23,038 nucleotides of DNA from a virus. Below the pieces are notes generated by a model that was given only the letters and a program-made list of their open reading frames with translations, searched no databases and was not told the DNA's origin. The position numbers and the translations under genes were made by a program. Below, in pieces: positions 1 through 7,365 of this stretch (the first letter of the stretch is position 1; the number at the start of each line of letters is the position of its first letter). The DNA is taken from positions 1-23,038 of IMG/VR virus record IMGVR_UViG_3300024262_000256, one strand, 5' to 3'.

Positions 1-901
1 AAGTTTTGATTGAAACTGGAAGGACATTTGAATAACTTTCATCACCGGAAGGGTCAAGGATTGCCGTTACTGGTTTCCTGGTTGCGAGTGTTGTGACAGG
101 ATCATAAGTACAGGCTTGTCCGACTAATAACAGTAATCCGGCAGACGGTATGCGATCTTCGTAAATATCAGAATCACCCGCTACATAAATTAGGACGTTA
201 CCGGCGTCACCTGTGTATACGTAGACTTGCAATACTCCGGCCACTTCGTTAGACCATATTCTATAATCGGATAACGCTCCGCCCTGGGGCTTAAGTTGGA
301 ATCGTTCTACTACCCGCTGACGATATGCCACTTCCGTTTCACCGCCTACACCCGCGACTACTACATCTGTTATATCTGCATCATTTTCTATTATTCCAAG
401 AGTGTTTGCGAGTGATAATATTTGACCTACTTCGAGATTTCCGGCAATACCCGTGGTAGTACAGATCACTTCTATCGTGTCGGGTCCGGCTGTCAATACA
501 TAATCTTCTTGTGTTATATAAATTAGTCCAGTTAATGAAGAAATAAATTGAGTTCCGGAAGGGAGTGTTTCACCTATCGAGTTGACTATTATTTCAAGTT
601 CGAGTTGGGCTTGTGTGGCGGCTAATGGCCGGCCTATTCCGATTAACACGCCCCACTCTATTAAGGGAGTTATTTTTTTTCCATAGATTGTGACTTCTTT
701 GAATGAGGCGGTTGATACAAATAATTGTAAGAAAATATATTGAGCATCTTTGTATAGGATTATGAAGATACCGGAAAGTATCTTTGCTAAAATCCTTGTT
801 ACCGAAACTGGTAAAATTGGAATTGTTTGATTTATTTGTGCTTCGATTTGATTGATAATTAAATCGTTTATTTCTGATATGGTTCTATTTTCAAGTGCCA
901 T
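1..901 (-). CDS. Baseplate J-like protein (Mu gp47 type), 3' end beyond window
   Basis: Reading from an ATG at 901 gives 300 open codons with no stop before the window edge, so the gene is cut by the window rather than broken. The start shares one base with the stop of the gp46-like gene (TAATG). The N-terminus begins MALENRTISEINDL. Around residues 190-225 there is the typical baseplate J stretch with GGETEVAYRQRVVERF followed by PQGGALSDY and a valine-rich segment (GVLQVYVY). This family forms the baseplate wedge that surrounds the central spike and triggers sheath contraction. Its position directly after gp46 matches Mu gp47. The missing C-terminus and any gp48 or tail-fibre genes should lie just left of base 1. 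Confidence 0.9.
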   Translation of the reverse strand, partial: MALENRTISEINDLIINQIEAQINQTIPILPVSVTRILAKILSGIFIILYKDAQYIFLQLFVSTASFKEVTIYGKKITPLIEWGVLIGIGRPLAATQAQLELEIIVNSIGETLPSGTQFISSLTGLIYITQEDYVLTAGPDTIEVICTTTGIAGNLEVGQILSLANTLGIIENDADITDVVVAGVGGETEVAYRQRVVERFQLKPQGGALSDYRIWSNEVAGVLQVYVYTGDAGNVLIYVAGDSDIYEDRIPSAGLLLLVGQACTYDPVTTLATRKPVTAILDPSGDESYSNVLPVSIKT

Positions 902-1356
902 TATTCTGTCATTCCTTTCCAATTAATTTCAAAGGATGTTTCATATAATTTTTTTTCATCTTTCCAAATTATAATTTCTATATTTACCCAATTCTTTAGG
1001 GGTATCGTCAATTCTATTTCTATTTTATCAGCTATTTTTTCACTTGTCAATAAAGATAAATCTTGTATTGCCGCCTGTTCTAATTTCTTAAGATTTGCGG
1101 GGGTTGCCGGGATTCCATGTATTAGATTCTGAAATCTGCTGTGGATTTTACGTTCAGGGTTATTTGTTTCAAGTTTATTTCCCCACCATTCTTTTTTTTC
1201 GGTTGCTTTTGTGCCGTCATCGGATATGTTGCCACCAAATAACAGGAGATATACGAGGGATTCAAAGCCTTTTGTGGTTTCTAATATTCCAGAGTTGAAA
1301 TTAATTTCTCCACCGTCTTCGGTTGAGTATATTAAAATATCGCCTTCGTAGCTCAT
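901..1356 (-). CDS. Baseplate protein, Mu gp46-like
   Basis: This 151-residue protein has the gp46-family layout: an N-terminal acidic stretch (GDILIYSTEDGGEINF), the FESLVYLLLFGGN segment with an acidic/Gly follow-up near residues 31-48, and the WWGN motif near residues 57-60. The C-terminal third (about 110-148) alternates hydrophobic residues as expected for beta strands (IEIELTIPL, NIEIIIWKDE). Mu gp46 is a baseplate component homologous to P2 gpW and T4 gp25, the wedge piece that touches the first sheath ring. The start ATG at 1356 follows an AAGGAA ribosome site at good spacing. The stop overlaps the gp47 start by one base, so translation is probably coupled. Confidence 0.85.
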   Translation of the reverse strand: MSYEGDILIYSTEDGGEINFNSGILETTKGFESLVYLLLFGGNISDDGTKATEKKEWWGNKLETNNPERKIHSRFQNLIHGIPATPANLKKLEQAAIQDLSLLTSEKIADKIEIELTIPLKNWVNIEIIIWKDEKKLYETSFEINWKGMTE

Positions 1357-1365
1357 GATTATTCC

Positions 1366-1977
1366 TTATGTTTTTATTATAAAATTTATTGATAAATTAG
1401 CAGGTCTGGTCTCTGTACTTGTTCTGGGTGTTCCATTTGTTCCATCATTATAACTAGCCGGGGAAGTATAAGGTAAAACTTCAACCCCTTCTGAACTATT
1501 CGTAGAAGGTTCATTAGCTGGATATGATGATGGAACATAACTTCCCCATGGTGTAATAACATAATTAACTCCTAAGTTTCCTATCCACCCTCCCTGTCTA
1601 TGTTTATGGCCTTGAAAAGCATCTAATTGATAATCACCTACACTTCCCCCAACACTTCCGAGAGTTTCGTTTGTTCCAGCTCCGCGGGGGAAAATACCCC
1701 GAAAATCTGGAAGATTAAAAGTAGTAGATCCGTCACCTACTCCAAATGTTGTTCCGATTGCTGTAAATAAATCCGCATAAGTCGTACGACTTACCGCAAC
1801 CCCGTTGCAAAGAAGATACCCGGAAGGGGCTGTAGATTTTCCACACATCTGAATCATTCCGGGTGAGATTAGTTGGTCGAGAACAGATCCGATTGCATCC
1901 CAACATTTTACATGGTCTATTTTTTCGGCTGGAGTTAATGCGGCTAATGCTGCGACTATTTTCGTTCCTAAGCCCAT
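1366..1977 (-). CDS. Tail-collar domain protein (short tail fibre / adhesin-like)
   Basis: This 203-residue protein carries a phage tail collar domain at about residues 40-95. The hallmark SGYLLCNG is followed by the TYADLFTAIGTTFG segment, then GDGSTTFNLPDFRGIFPRG. A Gly/Ser/Thr-rich receptor-tip-like C-terminus follows, ending in RPANLSINFIIKT, the usual collar-family terminus. The first 38 residues are a short alpha-helical leader with no fibre shaft. Collar domains usually sit at the ends of long tail fibres; here the domain forms a small stand-alone protein coded between gp45 and gp46, where Mu has no gene. It may decorate the spike or baseplate, or act as a short fibre. Start ATG at 1977 has the AAGGAAG ribosome site. 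Domain identity is firm; the role is inferred. Confidence 0.85.
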   Translation of the reverse strand: MGLGTKIVAALAALTPAEKIDHVKCWDAIGSVLDQLISPGMIQMCGKSTAPSGYLLCNGVAVSRTTYADLFTAIGTTFGVGDGSTTFNLPDFRGIFPRGAGTNETLGSVGGSVGDYQLDAFQGHKHRQGGWIGNLGVNYVITPWGSYVPSSYPANEPSTNSSEGVEVLPYTSPASYNDGTNGTPRTSTETRPANLSINFIIKT

Positions 1978-1978
1978 T

Positions 1979-2392
1979 TTAACTTCCTTTTAATTTTATG
2001 ATTCCGGCGGGTATTCCACCATGAGTAGCACCGGAAAATGGATCTATTGTCAAGATATTAGGGGCCCAGGATGATGCGTCCCCGGTTTTCAGTTCTATCG
2101 AACCGTCATTTTTTAGATATATGGTTGCTTTTACGGTTCCGGTTGAATCCCTGGAGTATAGTTTTTTTTCTCCAGGGTTGGCGCCTTGTGATAGTGATAG
2201 AACGCCTGATACTACATGCTTCCCGGTTCCGTCTATTGATGTTACTAATATCCGATCATCTTTTATTGGCGGTGAATCATCACCAGAAGGACCATATAGC
2301 ATGGATTGTATTTTTTCGTTTATTCTACTTTCAATAATTCCGATTATATAAGTGTTTATTTTCGATGATATCCAACGTCCTACTCTTCCCAT
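1979..2392 (-). CDS. Baseplate spike protein, Mu gp45-like
   Basis: From the ATG at 2392 the product is 137 residues (MGRVGRWISSKI...). It has an N-terminal helical stretch, a central YGPSGDDSPP motif near residue 33 matching the YG...SxP signature of the Mu gp45/P2 gpV spike family, and a beta-rich C-terminal half with a GTVKATIYLKNDGSIEL repeat pattern typical of the trimeric spike. The protein forms the membrane-piercing tip under the hub. The start is uncertain: an in-frame TTG at 2428 would add 12 residues encoded by an odd direct repeat, and neither start has a strong ribosome site (a weak AGAG precedes 2392). The gene lies between the hub gene and the collar gene, in Mu order. Confidence 0.75.
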   Translation of the reverse strand: MGRVGRWISSKINTYIIGIIESRINEKIQSMLYGPSGDDSPPIKDDRILVTSIDGTGKHVVSGVLSLSQGANPGEKKLYSRDSTGTVKATIYLKNDGSIELKTGDASSWAPNILTIDPFSGATHGGIPAGIIKLKGS

Positions 2393-2410
2393 GTGCTTAC
2401 TCTGCGTATT

Positions 2411-2454
2411 GGAATATTTTTGACACAAAAAGTGGAATATTTTTTACACAAAAA
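2411..2454. repeat. Near-perfect 21-bp direct repeat upstream of the spike gene
   Basis: Two copies, 2411-2431 and 2434-2454, differ at one position (G versus T at the 12th base) and are separated by two bases, giving a 23-bp period. On the coding strand each copy reads TTTTTGTGT, then C or A, then AAAAATATTCC. They lie in the longest non-coding gap of the tail module, between the hub stop at 2472 and the spike start at 2392. Neither copy forms a hairpin or a convincing promoter. The left copy would be translated only if the TTG at 2428 were used. Confidence 0.85.
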
Positions 2455-2471
2455 ACAAGTTATTTTTAATT

Positions 2472-3734
2472 TTATTCTTCCCATGGAAACACCTCCTGGA
2501 TAACTCCCGTATAACTACCAGGAAGGACAAGATTAAAACTTGTCGTATCTCCGGTCGTTGCGTGTGACATGGTAAGTGATTTTATCAATAAAATAGTTTC
2601 ATTATAAATCATAGCATTAGGCGAGTGCAGTGAGATGAGTTTATTTTTTTCGTAGAGATTACCATTTCTATCCCGATGGCCTTGTACGCTTAATTGATAG
2701 GATACGCAATCGCCAAACATTTGACCAGCTTTTGATAATACTACTTGTTTTATTTCAGAGTCTTTTGAGTCTTCGGCTATGAAATTATAGTTTCTTAGTA
2801 TCCCCATTTTAGAGAGATATTTATTTTCATAGGTATATTTTACAGAATCTTTAGTTTCTGTGGTTGATGTAATTCCTGTTATGTGAGAAAATAACGATTG
2901 ATAATTAAATAATGGATTACAGGAAATAAACGGTAGTTCACCTTCTTTGAATGATGCGATACTGTTCCCGGTTCCTGATTTCCAGAAAATTAGATTTCCT
3001 TGATTGTTATTTGATAATAATAATCCTTTTTGAATTGACAAACCGGAAAGAAAGGAAAATATATTTTTATCAATATCTATGGAAACTTTTTCAAACGGAT
3101 TGCCAGAAGGTGAAAGAAACTTGTATTTCAACCCATACGGTTTGCATAGAACAGGTGTTATCTGTTCTAAGGTTTGATTATTAAACTCCAAAGGGAAAGA
3201 TGATATGGGCATCATGCAATCATTAAGTATTCCTGGTTTTGAATATCCTCTTATTAACACTTCTTTTTTTTCAGGTGACGCGGATGATTCGGGTGCTAAT
3301 AGAACGCCTGTTAGTATTAAGTTTTTACCGTAATAAATAGCTACGGATTTATATGAAAATGGACGGAATGATTCACGATAATTAAAAATAGATTCATCAA
3401 ACGGAGCTGAAAAAGAAAAGGTGTCAAATGTATCTATTTCAAATGTCATGCTATAATCTGTGAAGTATGAAAATAAATTATCATCGATTAGAATTGAAAT
3501 GGCATTTTCGGAAACGTTTTGTATTGATTCCGGTACTGTGCTTTGTTGTGTTGGGTTGGTTATATTTTCTATTTCATCAGGAATTAAAAGTATTTGCCCT
3601 GGATATATCCTTGCACTTCCTTCTAGCTGTGGATTTGCTTTTACGATATTAGGCCACTTTTGATGCGTACCATAATACTTTTGTGAAATATCCCACATGG
3701 TATCGCCTTTAATTACATTATGCGTTCTACTCAT
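2472..3734 (-). CDS. Baseplate hub (Mu gp44/P-like) with N-terminal LysM domain
   Basis: This 420-residue protein has two parts. Residues about 4-52 are a LysM domain: HNVIKGDTMWDISQKYYG, then a W..I..ANPQL segment, then ARIYPGQILLIPD. From about residue 75 onward the sequence resembles the Mu gp44/P2 gpD/T4 gp27 hub: an early beta-rich segment (ISILIDDNLFSYFTDYSMTF), a YYGKNLILTGVL strand pair, and a C-terminal tail-hub-like end. The hub forms the trimeric ring between tail tube and spike. LysM modules (as in P2 gpX or T4 gp53) usually occur as separate small baseplate proteins and position tail parts or bind peptidoglycan. The ATG at 3734 overlaps the upstream gp43-like gene by 8 bases, implying coupled translation. 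Confidence 0.8.
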   Translation of the reverse strand: MSRTHNVIKGDTMWDISQKYYGTHQKWPNIVKANPQLEGSARIYPGQILLIPDEIENITNPTQQSTVPESIQNVSENAISILIDDNLFSYFTDYSMTFEIDTFDTFSFSAPFDESIFNYRESFRPFSYKSVAIYYGKNLILTGVLLAPESSASPEKKEVLIRGYSKPGILNDCMMPISSFPLEFNNQTLEQITPVLCKPYGLKYKFLSPSGNPFEKVSIDIDKNIFSFLSGLSIQKGLLLSNNNQGNLIFWKSGTGNSIASFKEGELPFISCNPLFNYQSLFSHITGITSTTETKDSVKYTYENKYLSKMGILRNYNFIAEDSKDSEIKQVVLSKAGQMFGDCVSYQLSVQGHRDRNGNLYEKNKLISLHSPNAMIYNETILLIKSLTMSHATTGDTTSFNLVLPGSYTGVIQEVFPWEE

Positions 3735-4944
3735 AGTATACCACCTGTTTGCCGAGTGGTAGTATTTCTATTTCATCCATGGTTAGTTCGTTTGTTTGAA
3801 TGAAAAAATCTATCATTTCAATATCACCGTATAACTCCGCGACTAATTCTATGAGTTGGCGATCTTCCGTAAGGATTAGAAATATTTCCTTTGGCAAATC
3901 GAATGATAAACGGATCAGATAACCTATGATTTTTGAGTAGACCTCGTTAAGTTTGTCGTAGGTTTCCCCGGTATCTTGGATTCCAAACTCTGTTATATTC
4001 GTGTCCATCCATGCGCTTATTGAATCGTGGATATCTATTATTTTATTTGATGCATCGACTGCCTGTGGACGGTTGAAAAACTCAGCGTTTAACATCGATA
4101 AGATGAGTGCTCCGAAACTTGCAGATACTATCATTTTTGACGATCTATAATTATTTGCAGAGTTAATAAAACCGTCTATAATTGTATCAATAACGCTTCC
4201 ATAGCCTTCAATCATAGCTTGTGCGGATGTTGCTATGTTAGATGGTGTATTTATAATTGTAATTAGCTGATCGGCTACACCTCCGGGGTTAATTATTAAA
4301 TCAAGTACCGTGGTATCGAAAGAATCGGATACGGTGTCCATGGCAGTTTTAATATCTTCGTTTATGGTTGTTAGATTTTCGAGTGTTGAGTTTATTAAAT
4401 CTTTTTTTTCTATTAGATCATTCTGTAATAATACAGATTCACTTTCCGATTCTATATCGAGAGTTTCTGCTAATTGATCGGAAGTATCGGAATTGAAATC
4501 ATTTACACTATTTTTTATATCTGTTTTTTCGTTGACGGAAGATGAAGGAAAGTTGATGTTGGTTATTGTTTCCGAAAAAGTGATAGTGATTATTGATTGA
4601 TTAGACCCCGTGACAAGATCATCTCGCCTTGCTATTGTTCCGGTTGGAACGACTTTTCTTGTGCCGTATTTGGGATGTTCAAGGGTACCTATTCCGGTTT
4701 CTTCAAGTGCATCCACGAACGCATCAGATTGAGTATCATAATCAGGACCGGAAAAAAATATTATGAATGGAAACTTTCTACCTGACCTTCCTAAATCCTG
4801 GATGAAAACGCCTTCGATTTCAGGGAAAATGAATTCGCCTGATTTCTTGGTAGATTCCATGCTTACGTCTTCGTATTGAAATTCGAATCGGGTACCTGAT
4901 GGTGAGATGTAAGCCGGTGTTTGTATTCTATCAGTCCAGGGCAT
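3727..4944 (-). CDS. Mu gp43 / DNA circularisation N-terminal domain family tail protein
   Basis: This 405-residue protein begins MPWTDRIQTPAYISPSGTRF. It continues with the family pattern FEFQYEDVS, an EIEGVFIQDLGRSGRKFPF block, then FFSGPDYD and a GTLEHPKYG segment by about residue 95. That is the conserved N-terminal domain of the gp43-like family annotated as DNA circularisation protein, now generally viewed as a tail/baseplate hub-associated component. The remaining 270 residues are mainly helical and poorly conserved. It starts 14 bases inside the end of the tape measure gene and ends 8 bases inside the LysM-hub gene, in Mu gene order. The family name reflects an old assignment; a structural tail role is the safer reading. 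Confidence 0.8.
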   Translation of the reverse strand: MPWTDRIQTPAYISPSGTRFEFQYEDVSMESTKKSGEFIFPEIEGVFIQDLGRSGRKFPFIIFFSGPDYDTQSDAFVDALEETGIGTLEHPKYGTRKVVPTGTIARRDDLVTGSNQSIITITFSETITNINFPSSSVNEKTDIKNSVNDFNSDTSDQLAETLDIESESESVLLQNDLIEKKDLINSTLENLTTINEDIKTAMDTVSDSFDTTVLDLIINPGGVADQLITIINTPSNIATSAQAMIEGYGSVIDTIIDGFINSANNYRSSKMIVSASFGALILSMLNAEFFNRPQAVDASNKIIDIHDSISAWMDTNITEFGIQDTGETYDKLNEVYSKIIGYLIRLSFDLPKEIFLILTEDRQLIELVAELYGDIEMIDFFIQTNELTMDEIEILPLGKQVVYYE

Positions 4945-6730
4945 ATGGGGTACCCCCTGAGAATATTGCGGATGACTGGAGTTTTATTTTATATCCCTGA
5001 TTTTTTTTATCCGTTTTAAGTTCTGCTCTTCCGGTTTGGTCCCGGATAATTAGCTCACCGGATGAAATCCTTTCTTCTCTATCAATCATAGACGAACGCT
5101 CAGAAGGAGAAATTGGGGCTATATTTCTTTGACCTATAGCTTTTTCGGATTCTTTTTTGGCTCCGGTCAATCCGAATCTTAATTCCTGTATTTTTAAGGC
5201 AGCGCCTTTGGCAAGATCTCCAACACCTGGTATTTTCGAGACTAATTCAAGAAATCCTTGGACCGGGGCAAGTATACCGGAAAGTATGGCACCGCCTATA
5301 GCGAGAATGCCTCCCAATATATCCCCGGAACTAAACTTTTCTATTATTCTGTCCCAGTTTTTACCGATCTCTATTATTGCTGAAATTAGAAATCCTATAG
5401 GGCCAAGAATAAAAGTAAACTTTTCGCCCACGTTTGCGGTCCAGTCCCATACCTTACCAAGCCATGCTACTACTGATTTCCAGTTGTTGACAAGAAGTAT
5501 TCCTATTTGTACGAGTGCAGCAATTGCTGCAATAACTAAGCCGATAGGATTTGCGAACATAACGAAGGCTAACAGACCGAACGCTACTGTTACTATTCCT
5601 ATCCACTTACTTGCGGTTTTCCAGTGTTGGACCATGAGGACGATAAGTCCAGTAAGGATCCCGATTGCTACTATTACTAATCCTACTGGATTTGCTGCGG
5701 TCACGGCGTTAAACGCTGCGGTTGCGACTGCGGCGGCCAACATTCCGAGCTTGTATGTTATGAAGGCGGCGATAATTCCACCTAATAGAGGTTCTATTGG
5801 TTTAAGGAATTTAAAAAGTGCCATAAAAACATTTATGGCTACTTTGCCGGAATTAAATATTGATACAACAAAATTGCTTATTGCATCCGTGTCTATCGTA
5901 TCAAGCCATTTTGAAAAACCATCTGTTACTTTTATGAGTTCGGGAATTAATTTTTGAAATGCGCTTGCAAGGGTTTGTGTAAACTTTGTTTTTAATACTC
6001 TTTGTTGGTTCGCTAAACTATCATTTAAAGTTTTTGAAAAATCACCCTGGGCGTCCGTCGATGCGTTCATGATATAATTATAACGTAACATCATTTTTTC
6101 AGCTTCGGACATATTTTTATATTGTTTTTTCAAGCCTTCAGAAATAGCAAAAGCTTCGAGATTTGCTACACTCATATTTATACCCCAATCTCTAAGGGGT
6201 TTAGATTGACCCATCATTCCGGATTTTATTTTTTCGAATGCTTCTTCTATTGGAAGATTTCTAAATGATGCATAATCACCGGCTAAGCCTACAAGATCGG
6301 TTGATAGTTTTGTAAGCGCATCGCCTTCTATTCCCGATGATTTCAAAGCGGATCCAAGAGTCCCAGTAAACTCTTTGGCTTGTAATTCCGATAATCCAAA
6401 TGCGCTTATTGCGCCTTTTGCCCATGCGTCGATTGTTCTTGATGAGTTTGTGAAGGTAGTGTCTACTACGTTTTGAACTTCAAAAAGATTACTTGCGAGT
6501 TCAATTCCTTCTTTTGTCATAAGTGCAATACCAGCGCCTAACGCTGCGGCACCGATCCAAGCATGTCTTTTGACATTTTCTCCAAATCTTCCTACTTGGC
6601 GTTGAGCTTTTGCAAAATCTGTTTTGAGTGATTGTGTAAAAGTTTTTGTTGACCGGGTCATTTTCCCGAGAGGTGAAGTGAATTGATCTATTGCGCGGAA
6701 AACCGCTTCTATGGAGTAGCGACTGGCCAT
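4931..6730 (-). CDS. Tail tape measure protein (Mu gp42-like)
   Basis: This 599-residue protein is the longest in the tail module and sits directly after the tail assembly chaperones, the universal position for tape measure genes. The N-terminus (MASRYSIEAVFRAIDQFTSPLGKM) is typical. The region at about 60-270 resembles the minor tail/TMP domain (GALGAGIALM-type hydrophobic stretch, SGMMGQSKPLRDWGI). The middle (about 300-480) carries repeated hydrophobic segments of the type NPIGLVI followed by a W-K motif, usual for membrane-inserting tape measures. At about 1.5 angstroms per residue, 599 residues suggest a tail near 90 nm if uncleaved. The start ATG at 6730 overlaps the stop of the frameshift-extended chaperone by one base. 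Confidence 0.92.
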   Translation of the reverse strand: MASRYSIEAVFRAIDQFTSPLGKMTRSTKTFTQSLKTDFAKAQRQVGRFGENVKRHAWIGAAALGAGIALMTKEGIELASNLFEVQNVVDTTFTNSSRTIDAWAKGAISAFGLSELQAKEFTGTLGSALKSSGIEGDALTKLSTDLVGLAGDYASFRNLPIEEAFEKIKSGMMGQSKPLRDWGINMSVANLEAFAISEGLKKQYKNMSEAEKMMLRYNYIMNASTDAQGDFSKTLNDSLANQQRVLKTKFTQTLASAFQKLIPELIKVTDGFSKWLDTIDTDAISNFVVSIFNSGKVAINVFMALFKFLKPIEPLLGGIIAAFITYKLGMLAAAVATAAFNAVTAANPVGLVIVAIGILTGLIVLMVQHWKTASKWIGIVTVAFGLLAFVMFANPIGLVIAAIAALVQIGILLVNNWKSVVAWLGKVWDWTANVGEKFTFILGPIGFLISAIIEIGKNWDRIIEKFSSGDILGGILAIGGAILSGILAPVQGFLELVSKIPGVGDLAKGAALKIQELRFGLTGAKKESEKAIGQRNIAPISPSERSSMIDREERISSGELIIRDQTGRAELKTDKKNQGYKIKLQSSAIFSGGTPYALD

Positions 6731-7364
6731 TATTCTTTTGCCCTCTTTTGATATTCGATTAAGTTAGGTATAAGAGGTTTGTAAAAAAATTGAATTTCCC
6801 ATATTTCCATAGCCTTAATATCCGGTAACCCATTATAGTCAGTGCATATCTGCAATATCTGTATTATTATCCCAGATATTCCATAAACTATTTTTGTTTG
6901 TCCGTTTGAAGCAATTTCTTGCTTCAACCTGCTAAAAAAAGCGTCACCACTGCCATGAAGGGTTTAAGGTCGATACCGTCTAACTTTGCGTAGAATGATT
7001 GATCTTGTCCAGTCATAGCGGCAAGTACTGCATAGGTTTTGTGTACGCCCTCTTTTTCTTTGAACCGGTCCATTTCCATGTAGGCGGATCCTTTAGGGCG
7101 TGTGATTGATATTTCTTTACCTTGGAGTTTTTCACCTGATTTTCCACTTACGGTATATTTAAGAATTCCGGCATCATAAATCATACGGCCTTTCATTATC
7201 GCGTTTACAATTTTTGACTTTTGAGAATTAAAATCAATTTTATCATCCTGGTTCATTTCGGATTCATCACAATCAATTTCCCAGTCCTCGCAAAATAAAT
7301 TAAAGGAATCAGTCGCTGTTTCACGGTCAATTTTATTTTTCTTCTTGTCGTTTTTATCAAACAT
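6730..7364 (-). CDS. Tail assembly chaperone, -1 frameshift fusion product (G-T type)
   Basis: This entry describes the joined product. Ribosomes read from the ATG at 7364 to the slippery heptamer at 6939-6933, step back one base, and continue in the overlapping frame to the stop at 6730. That gives about 211 residues: 144 from the first frame, then SRLKQEIASNG and on to QKRAKE. The downstream frame has no ATG: its first in-frame start-like codon is a TTG at 6927 with no ribosome site, so frameshifting is the likely way to translate it. In lambda (G and G-T) and Mu-like phages (gp41) such paired products bind the tape measure and tail tube subunit during tail assembly and are absent from the virion. 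The location between tube and tape measure genes fits exactly. Confidence 0.85.
6906..6939 (-). promoter_or_regulatory. Programmed -1 ribosomal frameshift signal
   Basis: The heptamer T TTT TTA (6939-6933) lies exactly in the X XXY YYZ register of the upstream gene (codons CTT TTT TTA). A five-base spacer GCAGG follows. A perfect 9-bp stem (TTGAAGCAA at 6927-6919 pairing with TTGCTTCAA at 6914-6906) is capped by a GAAA tetraloop of the stable GNRA class. Slippery site, spacer and stem are all canonical, and the shifted frame stays open for 67 codons and ends at the tape measure start. The first-frame stop (TGA at 6926-6924) lies within the stem. Confidence 0.93.
6924..7364 (-). CDS. Tail assembly chaperone, short unshifted product (Mu gp41-like)
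   Basis: This 146-residue protein is translated from the ATG at 7364 (AAGGAG at ideal distance) to the stop at 6924. The N-terminus is strongly charged (MFDKNDKKKNKIDRE), the core contains a beta-rich segment near residues 60-105 (GRMIYDAGILKYTVSG), and the C-terminus (TGQDQSFYAKLDGIDL) resembles gp41-type chaperones. It should be the abundant form, with the frameshift form as a minority. By analogy with lambda gpG it coats the tape measure protein before tube polymerisation. The last codons encode the slippery site, so those C-terminal residues are constrained by RNA function as well as protein function. Confidence 0.85.
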   Translation of the reverse strand: MFDKNDKKKNKIDRETATDSFNLFCEDWEIDCDESEMNQDDKIDFNSQKSKIVNAIMKGRMIYDAGILKYTVSGKSGEKLQGKEISITRPKGSAYMEMDRFKEKEGVHKTYAVLAAMTGQDQSFYAKLDGIDLKPFMAVVTLFLAG

Positions 7365-7365
7365 T

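Noticed and set aside
2393-2428. TTG start at 2428 for the spike protein
   Set aside because: It lacks a ribosome site and its extra residues derive from the direct repeat; the ATG at 2392 gives a more family-like N-terminus, though this is not certain.
4947-4956. GGGGTACCCC palindrome before the gp43-like gene as a regulatory hairpin
   Set aside because: It can form only a three-base-pair stem with a usable loop, and it is also coding sequence of the tape measure C-terminus.
5157-5957. Plus-strand open frame of 266 codons
   Set aside because: It is the antisense of the tape measure gene, rich in Ile/Ala/Pro from the reversed hydrophobic repeats, with no ribosome site or family resemblance.
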